From positions 1 to 35,597 of the forward strand of contig JAEKKP010000090.1 of the NCBI GenBank assembly GCA_019510315.1: DNA of 35,597 nt, in the 5' to 3' direction. Of this stretch, positions 1-8,348 are shown one piece after another. The translations under genes were made by a program, and so were the position numbers. How positions within the stretch are numbered: the stretch's first letter is position 1; every line of letters begins with the position of its first letter. The DNA comes from Propionibacteriales bacterium. GTDB taxonomy: Bacteria; Actinomycetota; Actinomycetes; Propionibacteriales; Nocardioidaceae. The notes beneath the pieces were generated by a model. It saw only the letters and a program-made list of their open reading frames with translations. It was not told the origin of the DNA and made no database searches.

Positions 1-1353
1 CTGGCTCGGGTCGATGCCGCGGGTCAGTGCCACCGCGGCGAGGATGTTGACACCCGAGACCACGCACTGGATGAAGAACACCCGGCGGGTCTGCTCGAGG
101 GCGTAGAACCCACGCAGCATCAGGTAGTGCGTGGTGAAGAAGAACACCCCGATCGCGAACAGCGACAGCGGACCGACGAAGCGCGTGTAGCTCTGGCTCG
201 CCGATCCGTAGCCCCACACGACGCTGGCCAGGTCAGGGGCGACGACCGGCAGCAGCGCGACGGCCGGAAGGACGAGCGCGTACGTCGAGCGCAGCGTGGC
301 CGAGACCGCGTCACCGAGGCCGCGCAGGTCGTGGTCGGCGGCGAGCGCCGAGAGCCGCGGGAGGACGGCCGTCGCCAGCGACACGGTGATGATCGCGTGC
401 GGGACCATCGCCAGCTGGAAGGCGTAGGAGTACACGGTGTAGCCGGTGCCGTGCGACGACCCCGACTGGCCGGCGGCGGCGATCGTGCCGTGGGAGGCGA
501 TCCGCACCACGACGGTGTAGGCGATCTGGTTGACCACGACGAACAGCACGGTCCACAGGCCGAGCCGGAACGTGTGCCCGAGCCCGCTGCGCAGGAAGTC
601 GAAGCGCGGCCGGAACGTGAACCCGGCTCGCTTGAGGTAGGGCACGAGGATCAGGAACTGGGCCGCGATCCCGAGCGTCGAGCCGATCCCCAGGAGGGCT
701 TCCGCACCGTGCCCGTAGCCGCCCGTCAGCTCAGCCCCGCGCGCCGGTCCGACCGTGAGCAGGTAGCTGATCAGCACCAGCACGGCGATCACGTTGTTGG
801 CGATCGGCGCCCACATCATCGGCCCGAAGCTGCCGCGGGAGTTCAGCACCTGTCCGACGAGCACGAACATGCCGTAGAAGAAGACCTGCGGAAGGCAGTA
901 GCGGGCCAGGTCGATGATCGAGGCGCGCTGCACCGCGAAGGCCGCCGTGAAGTACTGCGGGTCGAGCAGCAGCCGCATCACGAGCGGCGCGGCGACCACC
1001 AGCACGACGGTGACGGCCAGCAGGAACACCGTGGCCAGGGTGATCACGCGGTTCGTGTACGCCGTACCGCCGTCGGCATCGTTCTTCATCGCCCGCACCA
1101 GCTGCGGCACGAGCACGGCGTTGAAGACGCCGCCGGCCAGCAGGATGTAGAGCATGTTGGGGATCGTGTTGGCGATGGTGAACACGTCCGCGTGCAGCGA
1201 GTTGCCGAGTGCGGCCGCGAGCAGGGTGGTCCTGACGTAACCGCTGAGTCGAGAGACGACCGTGCCCGCCGCCATCACCGCGCTCGACCCGAGCACGGTG
1301 GGCTGGGGAGCGGCGCCGTCGCTGGCCGGGTCGCTCGCCGGCGCCTGGCTCAC
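1..1353 (-). CDS. murJ: MurJ/MviN lipid II flippase, C-terminus truncated by window edge
   Basis: Reverse-strand reading from GTG at 1353 is open to base 1: VSQAPASDPASDGAAPQPTVLGSSAVMAAGTVVSRLSGYVRTTLLAAALG...NTIPNMLYILLAGGVFNAVLVPQLVRAM; multi-TM MurJ motifs. Not in the ORF track because it runs off the window. GTGA overlap with the upstream gene. Confidence 0.93.
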   Translation of the reverse strand, partial: MSQAPASDPASDGAAPQPTVLGSSAVMAAGTVVSRLSGYVRTTLLAAALGNSLHADVFTIANTIPNMLYILLAGGVFNAVLVPQLVRAMKNDADGGTAYTNRVITLATVFLLAVTVVLVVAAPLVMRLLLDPQYFTAAFAVQRASIIDLARYCLPQVFFYGMFVLVGQVLNSRGSFGPMMWAPIANNVIAVLVLISYLLTVGPARGAELTGGYGHGAEALLGIGSTLGIAAQFLILVPYLKRAGFTFRPRFDFLRSGLGHTFRLGLWTVLFVVVNQIAYTVVVRIASHGTIAAAGQSGSSHGTGYTVYSYAFQLAMVPHAIITVSLATAVLPRLSALAADHDLRGLGDAVSATLRSTYALVLPAVALLPVVAPDLASVVWGYGSASQSYTRFVGPLSLFAIGVFFFTTHYLMLRGFYALEQTRRVFFIQCVVSGVNILAAVALTRGIDPSQ

Positions 1354-3446
1354 TGGCCGCGCCACCGGTGCTCGCGGATGCCGCGGCGGATCCGGCGCAG
1401 GATCATCACGACCAGCAGGCCGCCGCCCCCGACGAGCACGCCCCAGATCAGCCGGCCGACCTGGCTGGTGCGCAGGCTGAAGGTCAGCGGCGTACCGAGC
1501 TCGGTGCCGTCGGCGGTGACCGGGGTCAGGGTCACCTCGTGCACGCCGATGGACGACGCGCGCGCCCGCAGCCGCAGCACGGTGCGTTGACCCGGCGCCA
1601 TCTGCAGTGGCTTGGGCGTCTGGATGTGCACGTCGGCGCTGGTCGTGCGTGGGCGGATGCCGACGGTGATCGGCTGGTCGAGCTCGTTGACCAGCGTGAC
1701 GGTGAGCGTGCCCGAGCCGCCGGAGAGGGTGACGAAGTCGGTGCCGATCACCGACACCTTGCCGAGCCGGTCCTGCATCGCGTCGTTGGTCGCGAGCACC
1801 TGCTCCCGGGCGAGCGACTCGTCGTGCCGGGCGTGGTAGCTCACCGCGTCCAGTGCGATGCCGGTCAGTGCGTGCTGGACGTCGTTGGTGCTGCGCAGCA
1901 GCTGGCCCATCGCGTTGGCCGTCGAGACCAGTGCGCGGGTGGCCGACACGTTCGCCAGGGGGACCTCGGCACGTCGCTCGGCAGGCGGGTAGCCGAGGGC
2001 GGCGTCGAAGCTCGGGGTGCTCTCACCGCTGTCGTCGGCCCGGCCGAGCGAGACGAGGTCGAGCCAGGGGAGGTCCAGGCCGCCGAAGAAGTCGGCCGAC
2101 TGCCAGTCCGCGCCGGGGTCCCAGTCGTCGGGCAGCTCGACGACCATCGGCCCGGACGATCCGTCCTGGGCCCGGAGCGCGGCGTCCGAGACGATCCGCT
2201 GACGCAGCGCCAGCGCGTCGAGGGGCGGGGTCGGTCCGGGGCCGCCTGAGGCCGCCTGTGCGTCGGTGAAGACGAGGTCCTGGCCCTCGGGCGTCCGCCA
2301 GTGCGTGCGCGTGCGCGGAGCCGAGTGGTCGGAGACCAGCACCATCGCGTCGTCGGGGACCGAGGCCAGGGCCTCGTCGTCGAGCCAGCCGCTGGCCGGC
2401 GCGACGGTGGGGACCGCGTCGACGCCGAGCTGCTTGAACGTTGCCGCAGACTCCTTGGCGGCCAGGTTGATGAGCTGGGGTCGCCGCCTGGCCAGTGAGG
2501 CGACGTCGGGATCGGCGTACCCGAGGCCGAGCACGGTCTGCAGCGCGGAGGCGGCCTTGACCTGCGCGAGCCAGCGGGCCGCGTTGGCGCGGTCGACGGG
2601 GCTGAGGCGGTCGTCGGAACGGCTCGGGCTGGCGGTGTCGCTGGGCGTCTCCGTCGGTCCGCCGGGCGGCGGGGTGCCGAGCGACACGGCGGGGTTGTTG
2701 CCGGCGATGGAGCCGACGGCGTCGATCACGGCGGGGTCGACGAGCATCGTGGCGGGGAGGCCGCCGGCGGAGCCGAGCAGCTGGGCGATGCGTTCGAGCC
2801 GGCCGTCGTCGCCGAGCGTCGTGGACCAGTCGGAGGTGTCGAGGAGCTTCCCGACCCGGTCCCGGCTCACCCGCTCGCGAAGCGGCAGCACCAGGGCGAC
2901 CGAGGTGTGGGCGTCCTCGGGCAGCAGCGGGAGGAACGTGCGGGCACGACCGTCGGCCACGGGGTCGCGGCCCTCGGTGTTCTGCCCGAGGGCGTGGACG
3001 CCGATCCAGTAGACGCCGGGCGTGCCCGCGATCTCGTTGCGCACGTCCTTGGCCTTGAGCGAGATCGTGAAGGTCGTGCTCTGCCCGGGCACGAGGTCGC
3101 CGATCGCGGCGAACTGCCCGACCTGGGTGAGCCGGGTGCCGATCTCGACGGCCGGGTCGGAGGCCGCGGCCGCCGTGAGCTGGTCGCGCGAGGTCATCGG
3201 GTTGCGTCCGACGACCGGGTGGACGTTGATCGCCGACCAGATCTCCTCGGAGTCGTTGCGCACGGTGCCGGAGAGCAGGATCCGGCCCTTCCGGGGCATC
3301 GTCGAGGGGCTCAGCTGGGTGAGCTGCACGGTGAGCGGAGTGGCCTCCACCGCGGGCGCCGCTGCCGCCGCCTGAGGAAGGAAGGGCAGCGCCGTCGCGA
3401 CCACGAGCGCAGCAAGCACTGCGGTCACGGTGCGGGGGAGACTCAC
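1350..3446 (-). CDS. DUF6049-like secreted/membrane-anchored protein
   Basis: 698-aa ORF with N-terminal signal peptide and C-terminal TM (GRLIWGVLVGGGGLLVVMILRRIRRG); position between murJ and the CCA-adding enzyme is typical of actinobacteria. Confidence 0.8.
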   Translation of the reverse strand: MSLPRTVTAVLAALVVATALPFLPQAAAAAPAVEATPLTVQLTQLSPSTMPRKGRILLSGTVRNDSEEIWSAINVHPVVGRNPMTSRDQLTAAAASDPAVEIGTRLTQVGQFAAIGDLVPGQSTTFTISLKAKDVRNEIAGTPGVYWIGVHALGQNTEGRDPVADGRARTFLPLLPEDAHTSVALVLPLRERVSRDRVGKLLDTSDWSTTLGDDGRLERIAQLLGSAGGLPATMLVDPAVIDAVGSIAGNNPAVSLGTPPPGGPTETPSDTASPSRSDDRLSPVDRANAARWLAQVKAASALQTVLGLGYADPDVASLARRRPQLINLAAKESAATFKQLGVDAVPTVAPASGWLDDEALASVPDDAMVLVSDHSAPRTRTHWRTPEGQDLVFTDAQAASGGPGPTPPLDALALRQRIVSDAALRAQDGSSGPMVVELPDDWDPGADWQSADFFGGLDLPWLDLVSLGRADDSGESTPSFDAALGYPPAERRAEVPLANVSATRALVSTANAMGQLLRSTNDVQHALTGIALDAVSYHARHDESLAREQVLATNDAMQDRLGKVSVIGTDFVTLSGGSGTLTVTLVNELDQPITVGIRPRTTSADVHIQTPKPLQMAPGQRTVLRLRARASSIGVHEVTLTPVTADGTELGTPLTFSLRTSQVGRLIWGVLVGGGGLLVVMILRRIRRGIREHRWRGQ

Positions 3447-3523
3447 ACGGCGATGCTAACGGCGGCAACGGGCCCGGACGCCGCGGCCAGCCGGGGGGCC
3501 CGGCGCCGATAGAGTTACCTCCC

Positions 3524-4963
3524 GTGCCCGAGCCCCTGAACATGTCGCAGGCGCAGACCCGTGCAGTCCAGGAGCTGTTGCGGATCGCGCCGGTCATCGA
3601 CGACCTCGGCGCGCGGTTCGCGGAGGCCGGTGAGGAGATCGCCCTGGTGGGTGGTCCGGTGCGCGACGCGATGCTCGGCCGGCTGCACAACGACCTGGAC
3701 TTCACGACCTCGGCGAGGCCCGACGTGACAGAGCGCCTGGTCAAGGGCTGGGCCGATGCGGTGTGGGACATCGGTCGCGACTTCGGCACCATCGGCTGCC
3801 GGCGGGGCGACTACCAGATCGAGATCACGACGTACCGGTCGGAGAGGTACGACGCCTCGAGCCGCAAGCCGACCGTCGACTACGGCGACTCGCTCGCCGG
3901 CGACCTCGGCCGGCGGGACTTCACCGTCAACGCGATGGCGATCTCGCTGCCGGGCCGCGCCTTCGAGGACCCCTACGGCGGCATCGTCGACCTCGCGCAC
4001 CAGGTGCTGCGCACGCCGGGGCGGCCGGAGGACTCCTTCGACGACGACCCGCTGCGGATGATGCGCGCCGCCCGGTTCGCCGCGCAGCTCGGTTTCACCG
4101 TGGCACCCGAGGTGCGCCAGGCGATGACCGACATGGCCGGCCGGATCGGGATCGTCTCCGCCGAGCGCGTGCGTGACGAGCTGGTCAAGCTGATCTGCTC
4201 GCCGCGGCCGCGTGTGGGTCTGACCCTGCTCGTCGAGACCGGGCTCGCCGAGCACGTCCTGCCCGAGCTGCCTGCGCTCGCGCTCGAGCGCGACGAGCAC
4301 CATCGGCACAAGGACGTCTACGAGCACACGCTGACGGTGCTGGAGCAGACCATCGATCTCGAGGACCGGCTGCCCGGGGGTGGGCCGGACCTCACCGCGA
4401 GGTTGGCGGCGCTGATGCACGACGTCGGGAAGCCGCGCACGCGCAAGTTCCAGCCCGACGGGACCGTCACGTTCCACCACCACGACGTCGTCGGTGCGAA
4501 GCAGACCAAGAAGCGGATGCAGGCGTTGCGGTTCTCCAGCGACGAGACCTCCGCGGTCGCTCGGCTGGTCGAGCTGCACCTGCGGTTCCACGGTTATGGC
4601 GAGGGCCAGTGGACCGACTCGGCCGTACGCCGCTACGTCCGTGACGCCGGCGACCTGCTGCCGTGGCTGCATGTGCTCACCCGTGCCGACTGCACGACCC
4701 GCAACCGGCGCAAGGCCGACCGGCTGCGGCGCAGCTACGACGAGCTCGAGCTCCGGATCGAGCGGCTCTCCGAGGAGGAGGAGCTCGCCTCCATCCGGCC
4801 GGACCTCGACGGCAACCAGATCATGGAGATCCTCGGGATCCCCGCAGGCCCGCAGGTCGGGACGGCGTACCGCCATCTGCTGGAGGTGCGCCTGGACCAC
4901 GGGCCGATGACCTACGAGCAGGCGCGCGACGCGCTGCTGCAGTGGGCGGCCGAGCAGGCCTGA
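3524..4963 (+). CDS. CCA tRNA nucleotidyltransferase (with HD domain)
   Basis: GTG start; GGPVRDAMLGRLHNDLDFTTSARPD nucleotidyltransferase motif, RRDFTVNAMA, HD domain (ARLAALMHDVGKPRT). Confidence 0.95.
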   Translation: MPEPLNMSQAQTRAVQELLRIAPVIDDLGARFAEAGEEIALVGGPVRDAMLGRLHNDLDFTTSARPDVTERLVKGWADAVWDIGRDFGTIGCRRGDYQIEITTYRSERYDASSRKPTVDYGDSLAGDLGRRDFTVNAMAISLPGRAFEDPYGGIVDLAHQVLRTPGRPEDSFDDDPLRMMRAARFAAQLGFTVAPEVRQAMTDMAGRIGIVSAERVRDELVKLICSPRPRVGLTLLVETGLAEHVLPELPALALERDEHHRHKDVYEHTLTVLEQTIDLEDRLPGGGPDLTARLAALMHDVGKPRTRKFQPDGTVTFHHHDVVGAKQTKKRMQALRFSSDETSAVARLVELHLRFHGYGEGQWTDSAVRRYVRDAGDLLPWLHVLTRADCTTRNRRKADRLRRSYDELELRIERLSEEEELASIRPDLDGNQIMEILGIPAGPQVGTAYRHLLEVRLDHGPMTYEQARDALLQWAAEQA

Positions 4964-4970
4964 GCGCTGC

Positions 4971-5327
4971 TCAGTCGGTGCTGTCGTCCTCGGCGATGGC
5001 GGCGAGGTCGAGCTCACGGACACCGTCGATGAGCTGCTGGAGCACAGGTGCGGGAAGGGCGCCGGGCTGGGAGAACACGAGGTTGCCCTCCTTGAACGCC
5101 ATCAGCGTCGGGATCGAGGTGATCTGCGCGGCGGCTGCGAGCGCCTGCTCCGCCTCGGTGTCCACCTTGGCGAACACGATGTCGGGGTGCTGCTCGGAGG
5201 CCTGCTCGAACACCGGCCCGAACTGGCGGCACGGTCCGCACCACGCGGCCCAGAAGTCGACGAGCACGATCGGGTTGCTCGTGACTGTCGACTCGAATTC
5301 CTGGGCGGTGAGCTCGATGGTGGCCAT
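4971..5327 (-). CDS. Thioredoxin
   Basis: MATIELTAQEFESTVTSNPIVLVDFWAAWCGPCRQFGPVFEQ; WCGPC active site; AGGAGG upstream of ATG at 5327. Confidence 0.96.
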   Translation of the reverse strand: MATIELTAQEFESTVTSNPIVLVDFWAAWCGPCRQFGPVFEQASEQHPDIVFAKVDTEAEQALAAAAQITSIPTLMAFKEGNLVFSQPGALPAPVLQQLIDGVRELDLAAIAEDDSTD

Positions 5328-5441
5328 GTCGTGTTCCTCCTGGGCTGTGCAGGCCGCTGGTGTCCGTAGCATCCAACACCGCGCGTGGACGGGCCATTCC
5401 GCACGGTCGGGCTCGAGGCGTGTGTGTCCTAGGGTGACCGC

Positions 5442-6077
5442 ATGTCGTCCCGACGCCTGATCGTCTTCGCGGTCGGATCGCCCTATGCGTGGGACGTCGT
5501 GGAGTCCGTACGCCGCACCGGCGCGGACCCGGTCTGCGTGGACAACCTGGGTGGAGCCGACCCGCGCCTGCCGGGCCTGACGCGCACCGCACCCGCCGGC
5601 CCGTTCGTCCTGGGACTCTCGTCCGCGGAGCACCGGCCGGCGGCCGCGCGTGCTGCTCGCGAGGCGGGTCTGGACGAGCCCACGGTGCTGGTCGACCCGA
5701 CCTCGGCGGTCGCGTCGACGGCGACACTGGGACACGGGACCTACGTCAACGCCGGGGCGGTGGTCGCCTCGCACGCCGCGCTCGGCTGCCACGTGAACGT
5801 CAACCGGTCGGTGTCGCTCGGCCACGACAACGAGATCGGGTTCGCGGCGTCGTTCGGTCCTGGCGCGGTCACTGCGGGAGGTGTGCGCGTCGGCGCGGCG
5901 GCCTTCGTCGGGGCAGGGTCGACCGTCCTGCCGGACGTGTCGGTCGGGCCGGGTGCCGTGGTCGGCGCCGGCGCCGTCGTGACCAAGGACGTCGCCGCGG
6001 GTGACGTGGTCGTGGGCAACCCGGCCAGGGTGGTGCGCACGCGCGCAGTGGAGGAGCAGCGTTGCCCGCACTGCTGA
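5442..6077 (+). CDS. NeuD/PglD-like sugar O-/N-acyltransferase (left-handed beta-helix)
   Basis: 211 aa; N-terminal Rossmann-like segment then hexapeptide repeats (VGAAAFVGAGSTVLPDVSVGPGAVVGAGAVVTKDVAAGDVVVGNPARVVR). Confidence 0.88.
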   Translation: MSSRRLIVFAVGSPYAWDVVESVRRTGADPVCVDNLGGADPRLPGLTRTAPAGPFVLGLSSAEHRPAAARAAREAGLDEPTVLVDPTSAVASTATLGHGTYVNAGAVVASHAALGCHVNVNRSVSLGHDNEIGFAASFGPGAVTAGGVRVGAAAFVGAGSTVLPDVSVGPGAVVGAGAVVTKDVAAGDVVVGNPARVVRTRAVEEQRCPHC

Positions 6078-6919
6078 GCGCCCTCGACCGGCCGGCGCCG
6101 ATCGTGCTCGCGCCGACCGGCATGGTCCCGACCAAGGCGATGACCCCGCACGTCCCGATCACGCCCGAGGAGATCGCCCGCGACGTGGCAGCGGCGGCCG
6201 CGCTGGGCATCACGTCGGTCCACCTCCACGCCCGTGACGCCGACGGCGCCCCGACCTGGTCGCGCGACGTCTACGCGCGCATCGTCGGCGCGGTGCGTGA
6301 CCTCGTGCCCGAGGTGCTCATCAACGTCAGCACGAGCGGCCGCACCTGGTCCGAGCTGGAGAAGCGGGCCGACTGCCTCGCGCTCGATGACGACCTCAAG
6401 CCCGACCTCGCGTCGCTGACCCTCTCGAGCCTCAACTTCCTCGGGTCGGCCTCGGTGAACGCACCCGAGACGGTCCGCGGGCTCGCCACGATCATGCGCG
6501 ACCGCGGGATCGTCCCGGAGCTGGAGATCTTCGACCTCGGCATGGTGAACATGGCACACGTGCTCCGCAAGGAGGGCCTGGTCCCGAGCACCGCTGTGGC
6601 GAACCTGTTCTTCGGCAACATCGCCGGTATGCAGGCCGACGCGGCCGAGGTGGGCCTCGCGGTCGAACGGCTGCCCGACGACACGCTGTGGGCCGGGGCC
6701 GGCCTGGGGGACTTCCAGCTCACCGCCCAGTCACTGGCGGTGGCGATCGGTGGCGGAGTCCGTGTCGGCCTGGAGGACGGCATCTGGTTCGACCGGGCAC
6801 GCACGACCCTCGCCACGAACGAGTCCTTGGTCGAACGAGTGCACCGGCTCCTGGAGCTGCACGGTCGCCGGATGATGACGCCGGCCGAGCTGCGCGCCCA
6901 CCTGAGGGGCGGCGCATGA
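6062..6919 (+). CDS. BKACE family (3-keto-5-aminohexanoate cleavage-like, DUF849) protein
   Basis: TTG start overlapping the previous CDS by 16 nt; TPHVPITPEEIARDV, SVHLHARDADG (Zn-binding HxH), LINVSTSGR, PELEIFDLGMV, GGGVRVGLEDG. Confidence 0.9.
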   Translation: MPALLSALDRPAPIVLAPTGMVPTKAMTPHVPITPEEIARDVAAAAALGITSVHLHARDADGAPTWSRDVYARIVGAVRDLVPEVLINVSTSGRTWSELEKRADCLALDDDLKPDLASLTLSSLNFLGSASVNAPETVRGLATIMRDRGIVPELEIFDLGMVNMAHVLRKEGLVPSTAVANLFFGNIAGMQADAAEVGLAVERLPDDTLWAGAGLGDFQLTAQSLAVAIGGGVRVGLEDGIWFDRARTTLATNESLVERVHRLLELHGRRMMTPAELRAHLRGGA

Positions 6920-7986
6920 GGGTCCCGGTCGCTGCGCCCACCCGGCTGGATCCGGACGAGGCGGCCGCGGTGCAGCAGGCAGCGGCCGAGGTCATCCGTG
7001 GCTCCGACTGGGTCCTCGGCGATCCGGTCGCGCGCTTCGAGGCCGAGCTCGCGGCGTACGTGGGCGTCGCCTCCGACGTCATGGTGGGGGTCGGCAACGG
7101 CACCGACGCGCTCGTCGTGGCCTTCGCCGCGTTGGACCTGCCGGCGGGGGCCGCAGTCCTGGTGGCCGCGGACGAGGGCGGGTACGCCGCCACGGCGGCC
7201 CGGCTCGCCGGGCTGGTGCCGGTCGCGATCGACAGCGGCCCTCACGGCCCGACGGTCGCGATGGCGGAGGCCGGGCTCACGACCGGTGTCGCTGCGCTCG
7301 TCGTGACGCACCTCCACGGCAACGCAGTGCCGATCGCCGAGCTCGACGCCTGGCGGCGTTCGCGCGGCCTGATCCTGGTCGAGGACTGCGCGCAGGCGCA
7401 CGGTCTGAGGGTCGACGGAGGGCACGTCGGCAACGCCGGCGACGCCGCGACGTTCAGCTTCTACCCCACGAAGAACCTGGGAGCCGTCGGCGACGGCGGC
7501 GCCGTCTGGTTCGCCGATGCTGCGGTGGCCGACAGCGCCCGGTCGCTGCGGCAGTACGGCTGGGGCGACCGCTACCGCGTGCAGCACGCCCGCGGTCGCA
7601 ACTCCCGGCTGGACCCGATCCAGGCCGCGATCCTGTCGGCGCGCCTGCCGTACCTCGATCCCCGCAACGATCGCCGCCGCGCGATCGCGAGCAGGTACGC
7701 CGAGCACGCCGACCTCCTCGGCGACCTCGAGGCCACGGTCGCCCACCACGCGGTGGTCCAGAGCGAGAGCCGCGACGCCCTGGCCGCAGCTCTCGAGGCG
7801 TGCGGGGTCGGAACGGCGGTGCACTACCCGTGGCTGGTCACCGAGATGCCGGGGCTCGAGATCGCTCCGGCGCGCACCCGCGAGGCCGCGACCCGGCGAG
7901 ACCGGATCCTCAGCATTCCGTGCTTCCCCGAGATGACCGACGCGGAGGTCGACGTCGTGTGCACTGCCCTCGAGGAGTCGCGGTGA
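6916..7986 (+). CDS. DegT/DnrJ/EryC1/StrS-family PLP aminotransferase
   Basis: ATG at 6916 in ATGA overlap with the BKACE stop (ORF track extends the frame to 6688); VGNGTDALVVAFAAL, VEDCAQAHG, SFYPTKNLGAVGDGGA with PLP lysine. Confidence 0.93.
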   Translation: MRVPVAAPTRLDPDEAAAVQQAAAEVIRGSDWVLGDPVARFEAELAAYVGVASDVMVGVGNGTDALVVAFAALDLPAGAAVLVAADEGGYAATAARLAGLVPVAIDSGPHGPTVAMAEAGLTTGVAALVVTHLHGNAVPIAELDAWRRSRGLILVEDCAQAHGLRVDGGHVGNAGDAATFSFYPTKNLGAVGDGGAVWFADAAVADSARSLRQYGWGDRYRVQHARGRNSRLDPIQAAILSARLPYLDPRNDRRRAIASRYAEHADLLGDLEATVAHHAVVQSESRDALAAALEACGVGTAVHYPWLVTEMPGLEIAPARTREAATRRDRILSIPCFPEMTDAEVDVVCTALEESR

Positions 7987-8348
7987 GGGCCGCCGACGGT
8001 GCCGGAGTCTTCGACGACGACCGCGGCAGCCTGCTGGCCGTCGAGCTCACGGACCTGCCCTTCACCGTCCGCCGGGTGTTCGTGGTCAGCGGCCGTGCGG
8101 GCGGCGCCGATCGGGGCGACCACGTGGTGCCGTGCGCCGAGACGATCGTCCTGTTGTCCGGTGCGGCGTGCTTCTGGACCACGAGTGCCGGCACCGACGA
8201 CGTCAGCGATGCGCGCCTCGATCGCCGTGGTCAGCGCCTCGACCTCGACGAGGGTGACCACGTGCGCTACCGGCTGCTCGACGAGCACAGCTCGATCCTC
8301 GTCCTGGCCGAGCAGCCCTACGAGCACGGCGCGGAGGAGCGACCGTGA
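7983..8348 (+). CDS. WxcM-like / FdtA-like sugar ketoisomerase-family cupin (possibly diverged)
   Basis: GTG at 7983 in GTGA overlap; DLPFTVRRVFVVSGRAGGADRGDHVVPCAETIVLLSGAACF...SSILVLAEQPYE matches the FdtA/WxcM C-terminal pattern, but the usual HAH triad is HVV. Confidence 0.7.
   Translation: MRAADGAGVFDDDRGSLLAVELTDLPFTVRRVFVVSGRAGGADRGDHVVPCAETIVLLSGAACFWTTSAGTDDVSDARLDRRGQRLDLDEGDHVRYRLLDEHSSILVLAEQPYEHGAEERP

Noticed and set aside
127-1590. 487-aa + strand ORF (and 1368..2249 +)
   Set aside because: Antisense shadow of murJ/DUF6049; low-complexity Arg/Gly/Asp/His-rich composition typical of high-GC off-frame reading.
3515-5023. 502-aa - strand ORF opposite the CCA-adding enzyme
   Set aside because: Shadow ORF of a well-supported + strand gene.
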